Shown here: piece after piece, positions 1-7,141 of the stretch
How positions within the stretch are numbered: the first letter of the stretch is position 1
Layout: each line of letters begins with the position of its first letter
NCBI RefSeq assembly: GCF_009857835.1
Contig: NZ_WWCL01000010.1
Span: forward strand, 1-34,061
DNA length: 34,061 bases
Direction of reading: 5' to 3'
Origin: Duganella fentianensis
GTDB taxonomy: Bacteria > Pseudomonadota > Gammaproteobacteria > Burkholderiales > Burkholderiaceae_D
Translations under genes and position numbers: made by a program
The notes under the pieces: generated by a model
Database searches by the model: none
The model's input: the letters and a program-made list of their open reading frames with translations, nothing else
Told to the model about the DNA's origin: nothing

Positions 1-52
1 TTACCCACCGTGCCGCACGCTCTTGCCCTGTTCACGGGGCGGCGAGCGGCGC

Positions 53-61
53 CGTGGATAA
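53..61 (-). other. DnaA-box-like 9-mer
   Basis: The minus strand reads TTATCCACG, eight of nine positions of the DnaA box consensus TTATNCACA. It is a single copy next to GC-rich DNA at the window edge, so it could be chance. I see no further boxes, iterons or AT-rich unwinding region in the first 140 bases. It would only matter if a replication region lies to the left of the window. Confidence 0.15.
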
Positions 62-139
62 GCTTTTTCACGCAAGGCTCCACTTAAGCCAACGATTTGA
101 CTGTCCAATCAAGCGGGACCACTTCTGTCAAGAGAGAAT

Positions 140-307
140 ATGCAAAAGGTTCAAAACGAATTCATCTCAGCCGCACCCAGTACCAAAAATGACTACGCTC
201 GTAGTCATTCAGTATTCAAATGTCGTGACTCACGCCCGAAAGACTACGCTCGTAGTCACAAACTGCCCCAGCAGGACAGTAACCCTTTGTCTTACCAACA
301 AGGATAG
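140..307 (+). CDS. possible 55-aa small protein with duplicated DYARSH motif
   Basis: An ATG preceded by an AGAGAG purine stretch opens a 55-codon frame ending in TAG. The peptide contains the segment DYARSH twice, at about residues 18-23 and 35-40, each encoded over the centre of a DNA palindrome (see the repeat entry). It has no signal peptide or membrane segment. I do not recognise the family. The duplicated coding motif could be a real small basic protein, or the frame could be a by-product of two identical DNA palindromes. It is convergent with the HAD gene to its right. Confidence 0.25.
   Translation: MQKVQNEFISAAPSTKNDYARSHSVFKCRDSRPKDYARSHKLPQQDSNPLSYQQG
188..257. repeat. two copies of a GACTACG-CT-CGTAGTC palindrome
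   Basis: The first copy has 10-base arms at 188-197 and 200-209 around a CT centre. The second has 7-base arms at 242-248 and 251-257 around the same CT. The central 16 bases are identical and the copies are about 52 bp apart. Paired short dyads like this commonly serve as operator sites for a dimeric repressor, or as hairpins in RNA. No T-run follows, so a terminator is unlikely. Confidence 0.55.
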
Positions 308-326
308 ATACCACCGCTACAAACAA

Positions 327-842
327 TTATATTTGAAAGCAGGTATCCAAAATGCTTTGAATTTCCTGCTGCACCCGCAACTCACTAAGTCCAAAGCGGT
401 CCTGGGTCAGGACAAGTTGGTCGCGAAGATGGTCAGGCCAGCCGGCGCTATCATTGTCGATTGCGAACCAACTTTTAGGCCGCCGACGTTCGACATCTGC
501 CAACACTTGCTGACCACGGGACATCTGGTCGAACTCATCTTTACGCATCTCTCGATTGTGAAACGTCGCGCCAATGACGCGCGCCTGTAAGCTTGGAGAG
601 AGCTGCCCCTTGGCAAATCGGAAGTCACGCATACGTACCCAAGACGTCGAAAGGACTATCTTCACCTCTGGGTAAGGTTCGAAGAGATTCTCTAGTATGG
701 GCATCCACTCAAAAAGAGTCCGGCCAGGCGTTCCCACATAGATTCCGTACTTAGGATGCCAAAAAACAGCGTCGTCATGAAGACATCCATCAAAATCGCA
801 GTAGCAAACCAACGACTGTTTTAAATCAAATGGCTTCATCAT
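327..842 (-). CDS. HAD-superfamily protein, HAD_SAK_2-like
   Basis: A 171-residue single-domain protein of the haloacid dehalogenase fold. Motif I is DFDGCLHDD (D16 and D18, nucleophile and acid-base Asp), followed by VLSTSW near residues 63-68 and an acidic AIDNDSAGW motif around D129-D131. This pattern fits the 'HAD domain in Swiss Army Knife RNA repair proteins' group, whose members are predicted phosphatases acting on nucleic-acid ends; the substrate here is unknown. The start is the first of two adjacent ATGs and no strong ribosome site is visible. A small gene ends 29 bases upstream on the same strand, suggesting a two-gene operon. Its position beside ietAS and an IS suggests a defence or plasmid-maintenance role, which is inference. 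Confidence 0.7.
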   Translation of the reverse strand: MMKPFDLKQSLVCYCDFDGCLHDDAVFWHPKYGIYVGTPGRTLFEWMPILENLFEPYPEVKIVLSTSWVRMRDFRFAKGQLSPSLQARVIGATFHNREMRKDEFDQMSRGQQVLADVERRRPKSWFAIDNDSAGWPDHLRDQLVLTQDRFGLSELRVQQEIQSILDTCFQI

Positions 843-871
843 AATTGACGAATGGTCTCGTCCCGATTAAA

Positions 872-1117
872 TCACTGCGGCCCAATAGGAAAGGCACTAG
901 GTGTTTGCACGAGCTCCGTCCCACCTATCTCCATACCTTCTTCGGCACAACTCAAAGGCATCTCACTGACTTCGGCTCCAGCTTTTCTAAAGCTTGCTTC
1001 CATGTGCGGTAGGATTGCATACCAGCGTCCAGCGCCAAATCGAACAAATAATGTTTGCTGCTTGACCTCAGGCTCGTTTGGTTGACTCATTATTTCGTCC
1101 ACTATTTTCTTTGACAT
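872..1117 (-). CDS. small hypothetical protein upstream of the HAD gene
   Basis: About 81 codons with the core FVRFGAGRWYAILPHMEA followed by an acidic, Cys-containing tail; no membrane segment or signal peptide. The family is not recognised. The frame lies 29 bases upstream of the HAD gene on the same strand, so the two are probably co-transcribed. Two starts are possible: ATG at 1117, or an internal ATG at 1090 that has the better-spaced purine stretch GGACGA in front of it. If the latter is used, the product has 72 residues. Nothing identifies it as toxin or antitoxin, though small-gene plus enzyme pairs of this kind often are. Confidence 0.5.
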   Translation of the reverse strand: MSKKIVDEIMSQPNEPEVKQQTLFVRFGAGRWYAILPHMEASFRKAGAEVSEMPLSCAEEGMEIGGTELVQTPSAFPIGPQ

Positions 1118-1228
1118 CAATACCGTAGTAAATCAATGGGCGCACGAACAACACAACTACAATCTTCAATTGCATGCTCATCCATTGGACCTTGCTATCG
1201 TTATACTACACACTTTCATGGAGGTAAT

Positions 1229-1290
1229 ATGAGCTTCACTAGGACGACCAACTATCGAGGCTATCAAATTACAACCAAAGTTCAACCAAC
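1229..1290 (+). pseudogene. 5' end of an unidentified gene cut by the IS
   Basis: A strong ribosome site (GGAGG at 1220-1224) stands four bases before an ATG that opens the peptide MSFTRTTNYRGYQITTKVQP. The reading frame runs straight into the left inverted repeat of the IS3-family element at 1291 and stops inside it after seven further codons. A TATACT -10-like hexamer precedes it. The quality of the translation start suggests a real gene whose remainder was removed by the insertion. Continuation is not visible on the other side of the IS, where the subtilase gene ends instead. Family unknown. Confidence 0.4.
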
Positions 1291-1308
1291 TGAATCGCCA
1301 CGAGTTTG

Positions 1309-2184
1309 CTAGACGCTCGACAGCCTCTGAAAGTATTGCTTCTCGTAGTTTGCCGGAGACAGCTGGTTGCTAAAGCCGTGTCGGCGTTTTGGATTGTAGA
1401 ACATCTCGATGTAATCGAAGATATCCCGCTTGGCCTGCTCCCGTGTTTCGTAAGATTTGCGGCGGATGCGTTCACGCTTTAACAGTTGGAAAAAGCTTTC
1501 AGCGACTGCGTTGTCATGGCAGTTGCCACGTCGGCTCATGCTTTGCTGAAGATTGTGAGCCTTGAGAAAATCCTGCCAGTCATAGCTGCTAAATTGGCTG
1601 CCCTGGTCTGAATGCACCATCACGGTTTGTTTTGGCTGGCGTCGCCAAACTGCCATCACCAGCGCATTCAGGGCCAACTCCTTGTCCATGCGAGCTCCCA
1701 TCGACCAACCAATAACCTGACGCGAAAACAGGTCCAGCACTGCTGCCAGGTAAAGCCAGCCTTCGTGAGTCCTGATATAGGTGATGTCGGTGACCCAAAT
1801 CCGGTTTGGCTCCGCAGGTGCGAACTGACGTTGAAGATGATTCGGTGCGTGGACTGATGGCGGCCCACTGCGGGAACGTGGACGGCGGTGATAGCCGGTC
1901 TGCGAGCGCAATTTTTCTTGGTGCATCAGCCGATGGATACGATTGATGCCACAGACCTCGCCTAGTTCGCGCAGGTCTTGCCAGACCTTACGGTAGCCAT
2001 AGATGGACCCGCTTTCGAGCCATGATTGTTTGACGTGGCCCAGAAGGCGGCGGTCCTCAATGGCCCTTGCCGAATCAGGGGCGTGCAGCCATGCGTAGTA
2101 ACCGCTGGGATGAATCTCCAGCGTCTTGCACAGACGCCGCACTGAATAGGTTTTCTGGTGCTCGCGCACGAATACGTACTTCAC
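1309..2184 (-). CDS. IS3-family transposase OrfB (catalytic)
   Basis: A 291-residue integrase-fold transposase. The catalytic triad is D133 (WVTDITYI), D193 (VHSDQGSQF) and E229 (NAVAESFF), the last followed by K236, the usual DDE(K) order. The N-terminal HTH_21-like part contains SGYYAWLHAP. It starts at a GTG that overlaps the orfA stop (GTGA), and in this family the active product is an OrfAB fusion made by programmed frameshifting. No classical A6G slippery run is obvious at the overlap, so coupling may differ. The frame is intact, so the IS may still be mobile. Confidence 0.95.
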   Translation of the reverse strand: MKYVFVREHQKTYSVRRLCKTLEIHPSGYYAWLHAPDSARAIEDRRLLGHVKQSWLESGSIYGYRKVWQDLRELGEVCGINRIHRLMHQEKLRSQTGYHRRPRSRSGPPSVHAPNHLQRQFAPAEPNRIWVTDITYIRTHEGWLYLAAVLDLFSRQVIGWSMGARMDKELALNALVMAVWRRQPKQTVMVHSDQGSQFSSYDWQDFLKAHNLQQSMSRRGNCHDNAVAESFFQLLKRERIRRKSYETREQAKRDIFDYIEMFYNPKRRHGFSNQLSPANYEKQYFQRLSSV

Positions 2185-2459
2185 CCGGACATTTTGGCGA
2201 AGTACGTTGCGGCCTTTTTTAGGATGTCCCGTTCTTCGCTGACGCGCTTGAGTTCAGCCTTGAGCCTTCGAATTTCGGCTTGCTGGTCGTCGGAGACCTT
2301 GCGCTCCGCTGGTGGGATGCCAAAGCGCTTCATCCATTGATAAAGACTGTGCGCACTAACGTCGAGCCGTGCAGCTACATCGGCCACAGTATGCCCTCGC
2401 ACAGTGACCTGCTTAACTGCCTCAGCTTTGAATTCGTCGGTGTATCGCTTGTTGCTCAT
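2181..2459 (-). CDS. IS3-family OrfA (DNA-binding)
   Basis: About 92 residues. An N-terminal helix-turn-helix (TDEFKAEAVKQV to HSLYQWMKRFG, residues 7-45) is followed by a leucine-rich coiled coil, RRLKAELKRVSEERDILKKA, that mediates OrfAB dimerisation in this family. GGAGAAG lies directly before the ATG. The C-terminus FAKMSG overlaps the start of orfB by four bases. OrfA binds the terminal inverted repeats and regulates transposition. The length is normal for the family. Confidence 0.93.
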   Translation of the reverse strand: MSNKRYTDEFKAEAVKQVTVRGHTVADVAARLDVSAHSLYQWMKRFGIPPAERKVSDDQQAEIRRLKAELKRVSEERDILKKAATYFAKMSG

Positions 2460-2521
2460 CACTTCTCCTATTGGTCTAAATTATAGGCTGGAGAGTGTCT
2501 ATAGAACTCGTGGCGATTCAA

Positions 2522-4741
2522 TTAGCTCGAACTGCCGTTGCCGGAAGCTTGGATGCGTACCTCCTGACGAATCTCTACAGGCTGCAACGTTTGGTAGCGC
2601 TGGCGTATATTGTTGTAAACCCCAGGCGTATCCTCAACCGACACCGTCACAACCATTGCATATGGCAACGGCGGCAACGTGCTATTGTCAACGGCCTGCC
2701 CTTCTTCGCGTGCACCGTAGGTGATATCAAACAATGGATCGTTAAGCGTCTCGACATTGAATTTTTGCTCATGTCGTAGTGTTGTCTCCCATTTCTGATC
2801 ACCTGATCGCGCCTCCAATTCTGTCGTATACATTTTCTTGGCACTAAAGAAGGTAACAGTACCTGCTGAATTGCGGTTGGGCCTCAAGATAACTGTCAGA
2901 CCGGCGCGAGTATAGTTGACCGCGTGTTCTGGATCGGTTTGACTAGCAAAGCAAAGCGTCGCTCTCAAATGCACTGCCCCCAGCAAAGGCATAGTTGGGA
3001 AAGGAATCAATGCACGAAGATTTTGACCGGCCGTCAACGTGCCTTGATAAATCACTCGCACTTCGTTGTCAGGGCATTGCAATACTTCTTCAACGCTTTG
3101 CGGAAAACGGCCGCGGCCGACTTCGCTCATGGGCATCTTTTTTTCTCGTTTAGCATGGTGATTCATGAGCGCACGCAATGCCAGCATATTGAGCGGAGAC
3201 GTTAGCGATGCCTTGACGCCAATTGCCGTGTTCAACGTGGCTGGCGCACTATAGCTGGTTCCTTGCGTAGCCATCAACTGCCCAGCCAACGCGTTATACA
3301 CCACGAACGGCTCAACGTCGGAACCGCCGAAACTGACACCATCAGGTTTAATCAGCCCGGGACTACGGCCTGGTCCATAAGAGCTATAGCCTGCGCGTGC
3401 CCACTTCGCACCTTTGCTGTCACAGGCCCCAACAGCGATAGCGTTTACCATATCCGAGGGTGGCTGAACACGCGACATTGGCCATGGCTCGTTACCGTCA
3501 TTACCCACCGCCACCGTGGCAAAAGTCTTACCCGAGGAGAGATGACTATCAATCAGGGCGGTCCATGGATGAACTTCCTCGTCCTCCATTGGCATATATG
3601 GACCGAGGCTGAAGTTTACAAAGTCCAGTTTTTCGGACCTCAACACAGCATCAATGTTTTTCAACACACTGTAAAGGTCGATGTCTTGAACTCCTTGCTC
3701 GTAGAGCAGTGATGGGCTGATGCAGCGGTAATGCTTCACGTTGGCGTAAGGGCGAGGGAAGGCCGTGGCTGCAGGATCCACCGAACCGAAAAGCACCGTG
3801 CTGGTCACACCGTTGCCGTGCCGGAGGAATTCCGCGCTGGTCGATTCAGTACCCGGTAGCAGAACTTCACTTGCCCATGGGGAAAAGCTGGTATGACCGA
3901 TACCGCCATCGAAAATACCAACCTTCAGCTGTGAATCTATCGCCGGCAGCGATGGCAATTGCGCCGTTGGTGTGCCGATAGCACGCATTGGGGCGCCCCC
4001 CATGCGCAGGACCGGCATCGCACGCAACACCCGTACGAACTGAAATTGACCGAGTTGGACCGCTCGATCGGCCGCAAGGCGGACGGGCATAAAAGTCAAA
4101 CCTGAAACAACGAGCTTGCGCTCGTGATCAGCCTCGCCGCCGAGAGCTGTTACGTATGCGATAAACATCGCCACGATATCAGCGTCCTGCTGCGACGCAT
4201 GCAGGACGACTTCGAGCAACACCTTGCCTTGAGCTTCTGATGGCAGAAGGTTCTTTTCGGCGGCGCTGAAGGAGGAGATGAGCTCAAGCCGCCGCAATGC
4301 ATCCTGGTGCGTTTTGGGGGTGCCTGGCGTGAACAAAAAACTCCTCAACGTATCGAACTCGCTGTCTGTGCCGGCAACAAACAATTCTGCCGTAAACGTC
4401 GGCGTAGGTTCAGTATCATTCTTTGTGTCTTTGCGTGGCGTGATAATGACGCCACGACTTCCGATGCAGCGAAGCCCAGTTGCTGCCAGCAGTGCGTTAG
4501 GGTGATGGCTCTTGGCCAGAAACGTAGGATGCAAGGTTAACTTGGCAACGCTCTGCCCACGAGGCTTGGCGGCAACTGGCAGAGCGGCGGTGACCTGGTG
4601 CAAAATATTCAATTGCCCGCCCAGCCAAAGTCGTTGTTCATCGATGTCATAGGGATACTTCTTCGGTCCGCCGGTACGAGTTAGATCGTGGCGTGAGGTC
4701 AGCGTCTCCCCGTAACCCAGGATGATGTTTGTACCCTGCAT
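2522..4741 (-). CDS. ietS: IetS-like subtilisin-family (S8) serine protease
   Basis: 739 residues. The S8 catalytic elements are visible: D278 in VGIFDGG, H308 in FLRHGNGVTS, oxyanion-hole N414 in VAVGNDGN, and nucleophile S496 in GTSYSAP. There is no signal peptide, so the protease is cytoplasmic. About 270 N-terminal residues and about 200 C-terminal residues flank the peptidase domain. It begins four bases after the stop of an AAA-ATPase gene. This pairing is the IetAS module, described as a toxin-antitoxin stability system on Agrobacterium Ti plasmids and also listed among antiphage systems; the protease is the toxic part. The stop codon lies two bases from the IS end, so the last residues may have been altered by the insertion, although the protein has full family length. 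Confidence 0.88.
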   Translation of the reverse strand: MQGTNIILGYGETLTSRHDLTRTGGPKKYPYDIDEQRLWLGGQLNILHQVTAALPVAAKPRGQSVAKLTLHPTFLAKSHHPNALLAATGLRCIGSRGVIITPRKDTKNDTEPTPTFTAELFVAGTDSEFDTLRSFLFTPGTPKTHQDALRRLELISSFSAAEKNLLPSEAQGKVLLEVVLHASQQDADIVAMFIAYVTALGGEADHERKLVVSGLTFMPVRLAADRAVQLGQFQFVRVLRAMPVLRMGGAPMRAIGTPTAQLPSLPAIDSQLKVGIFDGGIGHTSFSPWASEVLLPGTESTSAEFLRHGNGVTSTVLFGSVDPAATAFPRPYANVKHYRCISPSLLYEQGVQDIDLYSVLKNIDAVLRSEKLDFVNFSLGPYMPMEDEEVHPWTALIDSHLSSGKTFATVAVGNDGNEPWPMSRVQPPSDMVNAIAVGACDSKGAKWARAGYSSYGPGRSPGLIKPDGVSFGGSDVEPFVVYNALAGQLMATQGTSYSAPATLNTAIGVKASLTSPLNMLALRALMNHHAKREKKMPMSEVGRGRFPQSVEEVLQCPDNEVRVIYQGTLTAGQNLRALIPFPTMPLLGAVHLRATLCFASQTDPEHAVNYTRAGLTVILRPNRNSAGTVTFFSAKKMYTTELEARSGDQKWETTLRHEQKFNVETLNDPLFDITYGAREEGQAVDNSTLPPLPYAMVVTVSVEDTPGVYNNIRQRYQTLQPVEIRQEVRIQASGNGSSS

Positions 4742-4745
4742 ATTC

Positions 4746-5831
4746 CTACTCTCCCAAATATCGTTTGATCACGCTACTAACAGTAGGGTGAGTCTTTCCG
4801 AAATGCGATGCGATCTCTCGTCGCGAATACCCGTCCAAATACATCAGCAACATTTCCGCATCGAGCGGCTTCTTCATCTGTCCACGGCTCATACATGCAC
4901 GAATAGCCAACTTCAGCAGCAACGGCTCAAGCGGTGCCTGTTCAAGTAGGGCAGTTTTCCTGGCCGAGAGTACCATCGCACCAATAGCACTAAAGGACTC
5001 TCCCTCCAACAACTTCGCCAAGGCCTCTCTTGTCTTGTCGGCTAATGGTAAATCACACAGGAATTGTGCGATAAGCCCAGCATCGGGCTTATCGAAATTC
5101 AGCACAACATCAAAGCGACGCCATACCGCTGGATCGAGCAATTCGCCGTGGTTTGTCGCAGCCACGAGCATCGCGTTGGCAGGCCACTCATCAAGTGCCT
5201 GCAGCAGCACATTGACTAAACGCTTTAGTTCGCCAACATCACTACCGTCGTCACGACGCTTAGCGATCGCATCGAATTCGTCAAGTAATAACACGCATGG
5301 TCGTGCATTTGCGTGGTCGAACACAGCTTTGAGATTATTTCCTGTTTTGCCTAAGTAACTGCTCATCACGGTGGCTAGATTTAATGTCAACAGCGGGAGC
5401 TGCAGCTCCTGCGCCAACCAGTGCGCTGCCATCGTTTTGCCGGTGCCAGGCAAACCACAAAACAGCAGCATCCGAGCGGGCGCCAAGCCCTCCCTAAGCA
5501 GGACGTCTATGCTGCCCCATTCTTTGAGGCAGGCGCCAAGCATATCTTTTATCTCGCCACTAAAAATAGGAGCCTTGTCTAGCATGACCGGGTACATGAC
5601 CTCGACCAACTGCATTCGCGAATCAACATCAACGGGCGCCGGGACAAAGGTATCGGCACTGCGCAACGCGCTGGCGTTAGGCAGCAACGCGGATAACTCT
5701 TGCGCAAGTTCAAGGTCGACACTTTTGAGCTTGGCGATGAAACGCCCCACCGACTGGGTAAAGGCACTTGCGGAGCCATTCATACCTGCATGAACAACCT
5801 TAACAAGCTCTCTTCTTGGAAAATTTTCCAC
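4746..5831 (-). CDS. ietA: IetA-like AAA-family ATPase
   Basis: 361 residues. Walker A is GLPGTGKT (126-133), Walker B is LLLDEFDA (181-188), sensor-1 is ATN near 225-227, and the arginine-finger pair WRRFD is at 237-241. The C-terminus (about 330-361, SRREIASHFGKTHPTVSSVIKRYL) resembles a helix-turn-helix. It starts at GTG. It precedes the S8 protease gene by four bases, so translation is probably coupled. In the Ti-plasmid system the ATPase acts as antitoxin and incompatibility determinant; here it presumably restrains or remodels the protease or its substrate. A good sigma-70 promoter lies about 55 bases upstream. Confidence 0.88.
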   Translation of the reverse strand: MENFPRRELVKVVHAGMNGSASAFTQSVGRFIAKLKSVDLELAQELSALLPNASALRSADTFVPAPVDVDSRMQLVEVMYPVMLDKAPIFSGEIKDMLGACLKEWGSIDVLLREGLAPARMLLFCGLPGTGKTMAAHWLAQELQLPLLTLNLATVMSSYLGKTGNNLKAVFDHANARPCVLLLDEFDAIAKRRDDGSDVGELKRLVNVLLQALDEWPANAMLVAATNHGELLDPAVWRRFDVVLNFDKPDAGLIAQFLCDLPLADKTREALAKLLEGESFSAIGAMVLSARKTALLEQAPLEPLLLKLAIRACMSRGQMKKPLDAEMLLMYLDGYSRREIASHFGKTHPTVSSVIKRYLGE

Positions 5832-5884
5832 TCATCACCATTTAAATCAAAGACTTACATTCATTGGTAAATTCCAATCAACGC

Positions 5885-5913
5885 ATTCTAAATTATATTT
5901 ACCACTTTGGCAA
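5885..5913 (-). promoter_or_regulatory. sigma-70 promoter for ietA-ietS
   Basis: On the minus strand, TTGCCA (5913-5908) and TAGAAT (5890-5885) are separated by exactly 17 bases; each hexamer matches five of six consensus positions. The small palindrome TTTGGCTTTGCCAAA overlaps the -35 element and could be a repressor site, fitting autoregulation of a toxin-antitoxin-like operon. The leader to the GTG start is about 50 bases. Confidence 0.6.
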
Positions 5914-6047
5914 AGCCAAATTTAACGCCATCCCGATATTTATTTACCATCAATAGCCGCTAAGCCGATGTAGGAAACGGCAACTTCTCTACTCTATGCA
6001 GTTGAAGAGTTTGCTACGAACGCGAACCGGCAGAGTGACCAACCTTC

Positions 6048-6076
6048 TCGACCGTTGCCGCGAACGAGCGTATAAT
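6048..6076 (+). promoter_or_regulatory. probable promoter of the two-gene unit
   Basis: A perfect -10 hexamer TATAAT (6071-6076) has TCGACC (6048-6053, four of six matches to TTGACA) 17 bases upstream. It lies about 50 bases before the ATG at 6129, which has AGGAGAG as ribosome site. It is divergent from the ietA promoter; the two start regions are separated by about 135 bases. Confidence 0.5.
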
Positions 6077-6128
6077 GGAAAATCTTTTGGTGTATATTTA
6101 AGACAACTTCAATAGCGAGGAGAGCAGT

Positions 6129-6353
6129 ATGGCAAAAGTGACTTTCTCTCGTAGCGACGTCATGGCTATCAATGGCCGGATGGTCAGCAAGTCGTCCGCA
6201 ATATCCGAGGCAAGGTATTCCACAACTCCAACTACCTTGTCACGAGCTCCGTCCTCGCCTGTCGCGGCGAAAGTGATGCGAGAAGTCGGTGTTTCTACCG
6301 AGAAGATGTCCGCAGCTTATCGCGTCGCTCGCGACACTGTTAAACCCAAGTAA
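6129..6353 (+). CDS. 74-aa basic Ser/Thr-rich small protein, unknown
   Basis: A 74-residue protein starting MAKVTFSRSDVMAINGRMVSK, rich in Ser, Thr, Ala, Arg and Lys, with no Cys, no membrane segment and a predicted net positive charge. The start is well supported by AGGAGAG seven bases upstream and a TATAAT promoter. It ends 11 bases before the GTG of a membrane-anchored protein gene, so the two form an operon. I do not recognise it. Small size, basic composition and location divergent from ietAS are compatible with a DNA/RNA-binding regulator or an antitoxin-like partner; this is inference. Confidence 0.6.
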   Translation: MAKVTFSRSDVMAINGRMVSKSSAISEARYSTTPTTLSRAPSSPVAAKVMREVGVSTEKMSAAYRVARDTVKPK

Positions 6354-6364
6354 GTGCAACGACA

Positions 6365-6922
6365 GTGGCTCACAACAACATCTATGAAAAGCTGACAGCG
6401 GATCCGAATGACCTCGTCGGCGCCCTGGCCTACATCATCTACAAACAGCAAAAAGTCGAGTTTTGCAAAAACACCTCCGCCGGCAATCCGAGCCGTGCGG
6501 AAATAGAGCAATTCCATGCCATCGCATCCATGGACACTTCAATTGCTGCCTACCGATCGCAAGCAGAGGCGCTTGCGCAAGCATTTCTTAATGCCGGCCT
6601 AGATGACCTTGTGCAAAGGACCGAAGATGATACTCGCCAAGGTGTGCTCTACAACCATGTTCTCAACTTAAATTCTGGTTTGCAAACTCAGTTGAGCACT
6701 ATCAGCCAAGCATTAGCGGGGAAACGAACTTGGCTCGGCTGGTTACGCGATGTAGGCGGAAATCTGGTCGTTAATGTTGTGACCATTCTGGTGGTAGGGG
6801 CAGTGGTTCTGGGCTACAACGCGCTCAGCAAGGTCCAGCAACATACCGAAAAAAATGTTGGCCTCAGCACGTCTGAGGGTAACAGCGCCGCATCAACATC
6901 AGCAGAAGCCGCAAAGCGCTAA
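6365..6922 (+). CDS. C-terminally membrane-anchored protein, unknown
   Basis: 185 residues starting at GTG; no ATG occurs upstream in frame. The N-terminal 120 residues look helical and soluble (PNDLVGALAYIIYKQQKVEF near 14-33, then several amphipathic helices). One hydrophobic segment at about 132-152 (NLVVNVVTILVVGAVVLGYNA) should span the membrane, followed by a 30-residue Ser/Ala-rich tail. The layout, a cytoplasmic domain plus one membrane anchor, is seen in many abortive-infection effectors, but no known domain is recognised. It follows the 74-aa gene by 11 bases and is closed by a hairpin with a short T-run. Confidence 0.65.
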   Translation: MAHNNIYEKLTADPNDLVGALAYIIYKQQKVEFCKNTSAGNPSRAEIEQFHAIASMDTSIAAYRSQAEALAQAFLNAGLDDLVQRTEDDTRQGVLYNHVLNLNSGLQTQLSTISQALAGKRTWLGWLRDVGGNLVVNVVTILVVGAVVLGYNALSKVQQHTEKNVGLSTSEGNSAASTSAEAAKR

Positions 6923-6952
6923 CCCCCCTCTGCCACGTGGCGAACGCGGGGT

Positions 6953-6975
6953 GCGGGGCAGCGCCCTGCGGTTTT
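6953..6975 (+). terminator. terminator-like hairpin after the two-gene unit
   Basis: GCGGGGC (6953-6959) pairs with GCCCTGC (6963-6969), one G-U pair included, around a three-base loop, and is followed by GG and TTTT. It lies 30 bases after the stop codon at 6922. A second, weaker hairpin, AAATCGCC-AC-GGCGATTT, follows at 6991-7008. Confidence 0.5.
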
Positions 6976-7061
6976 GAATTAAAGCCAAGCAAATCGCCAC
7001 GGCGATTTCTGCATAAAGCGGTGCGCTCTGTGATGCAACTGTAGACTGAGTCGGTAGAAGC

Positions 7062-7088
7062 AACAAGCCCGCATCATGCGGGCTTGTT
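7062..7088. terminator. strong 12-bp hairpin, possible bidirectional terminator
   Basis: AACAAGCCCGCA (7062-7073) and TGCGGGCTTGTT (7077-7088) form a perfect 12-bp stem with a three-base loop. The flanks are pyrimidine-rich but without a long T-run. It sits between the defence-type region and the transposon remnant that begins at 7142. Confidence 0.5.
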
Positions 7089-7141
7089 CTTGCTACTTGG
7101 TTTTCAAGTCGAAGCAATCAGTACTTATGGATTCGACACCC

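Larger units (their letters stand above)
1291..2520 (-). mobile_element. IS3-family insertion sequence, 1230 bp
   Basis: The ends are TGAATCGCCACGAGTT at 1291-1306 and its inverted copy ending at 2520, and the similarity continues for about 35 bases with a few mismatches (GCTAGAC against CTATAGAC, then CTC..CAGCC). Inside are the overlapping orfA and orfB typical of the IS3 family. The flanking trinucleotides differ (AAC on the left, ATT on the right), so no 3-bp target duplication is seen. The element may have recombined with another copy or deleted adjacent DNA. It separates a truncated gene on the left from the 3' end of ietS on the right. Confidence 0.95.

Noticed and set aside
54..590. 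Plus-strand 178-codon frame at the left edge
   Set aside because: It crosses the convergent HAD gene, has no ribosome site and no recognisable composition.
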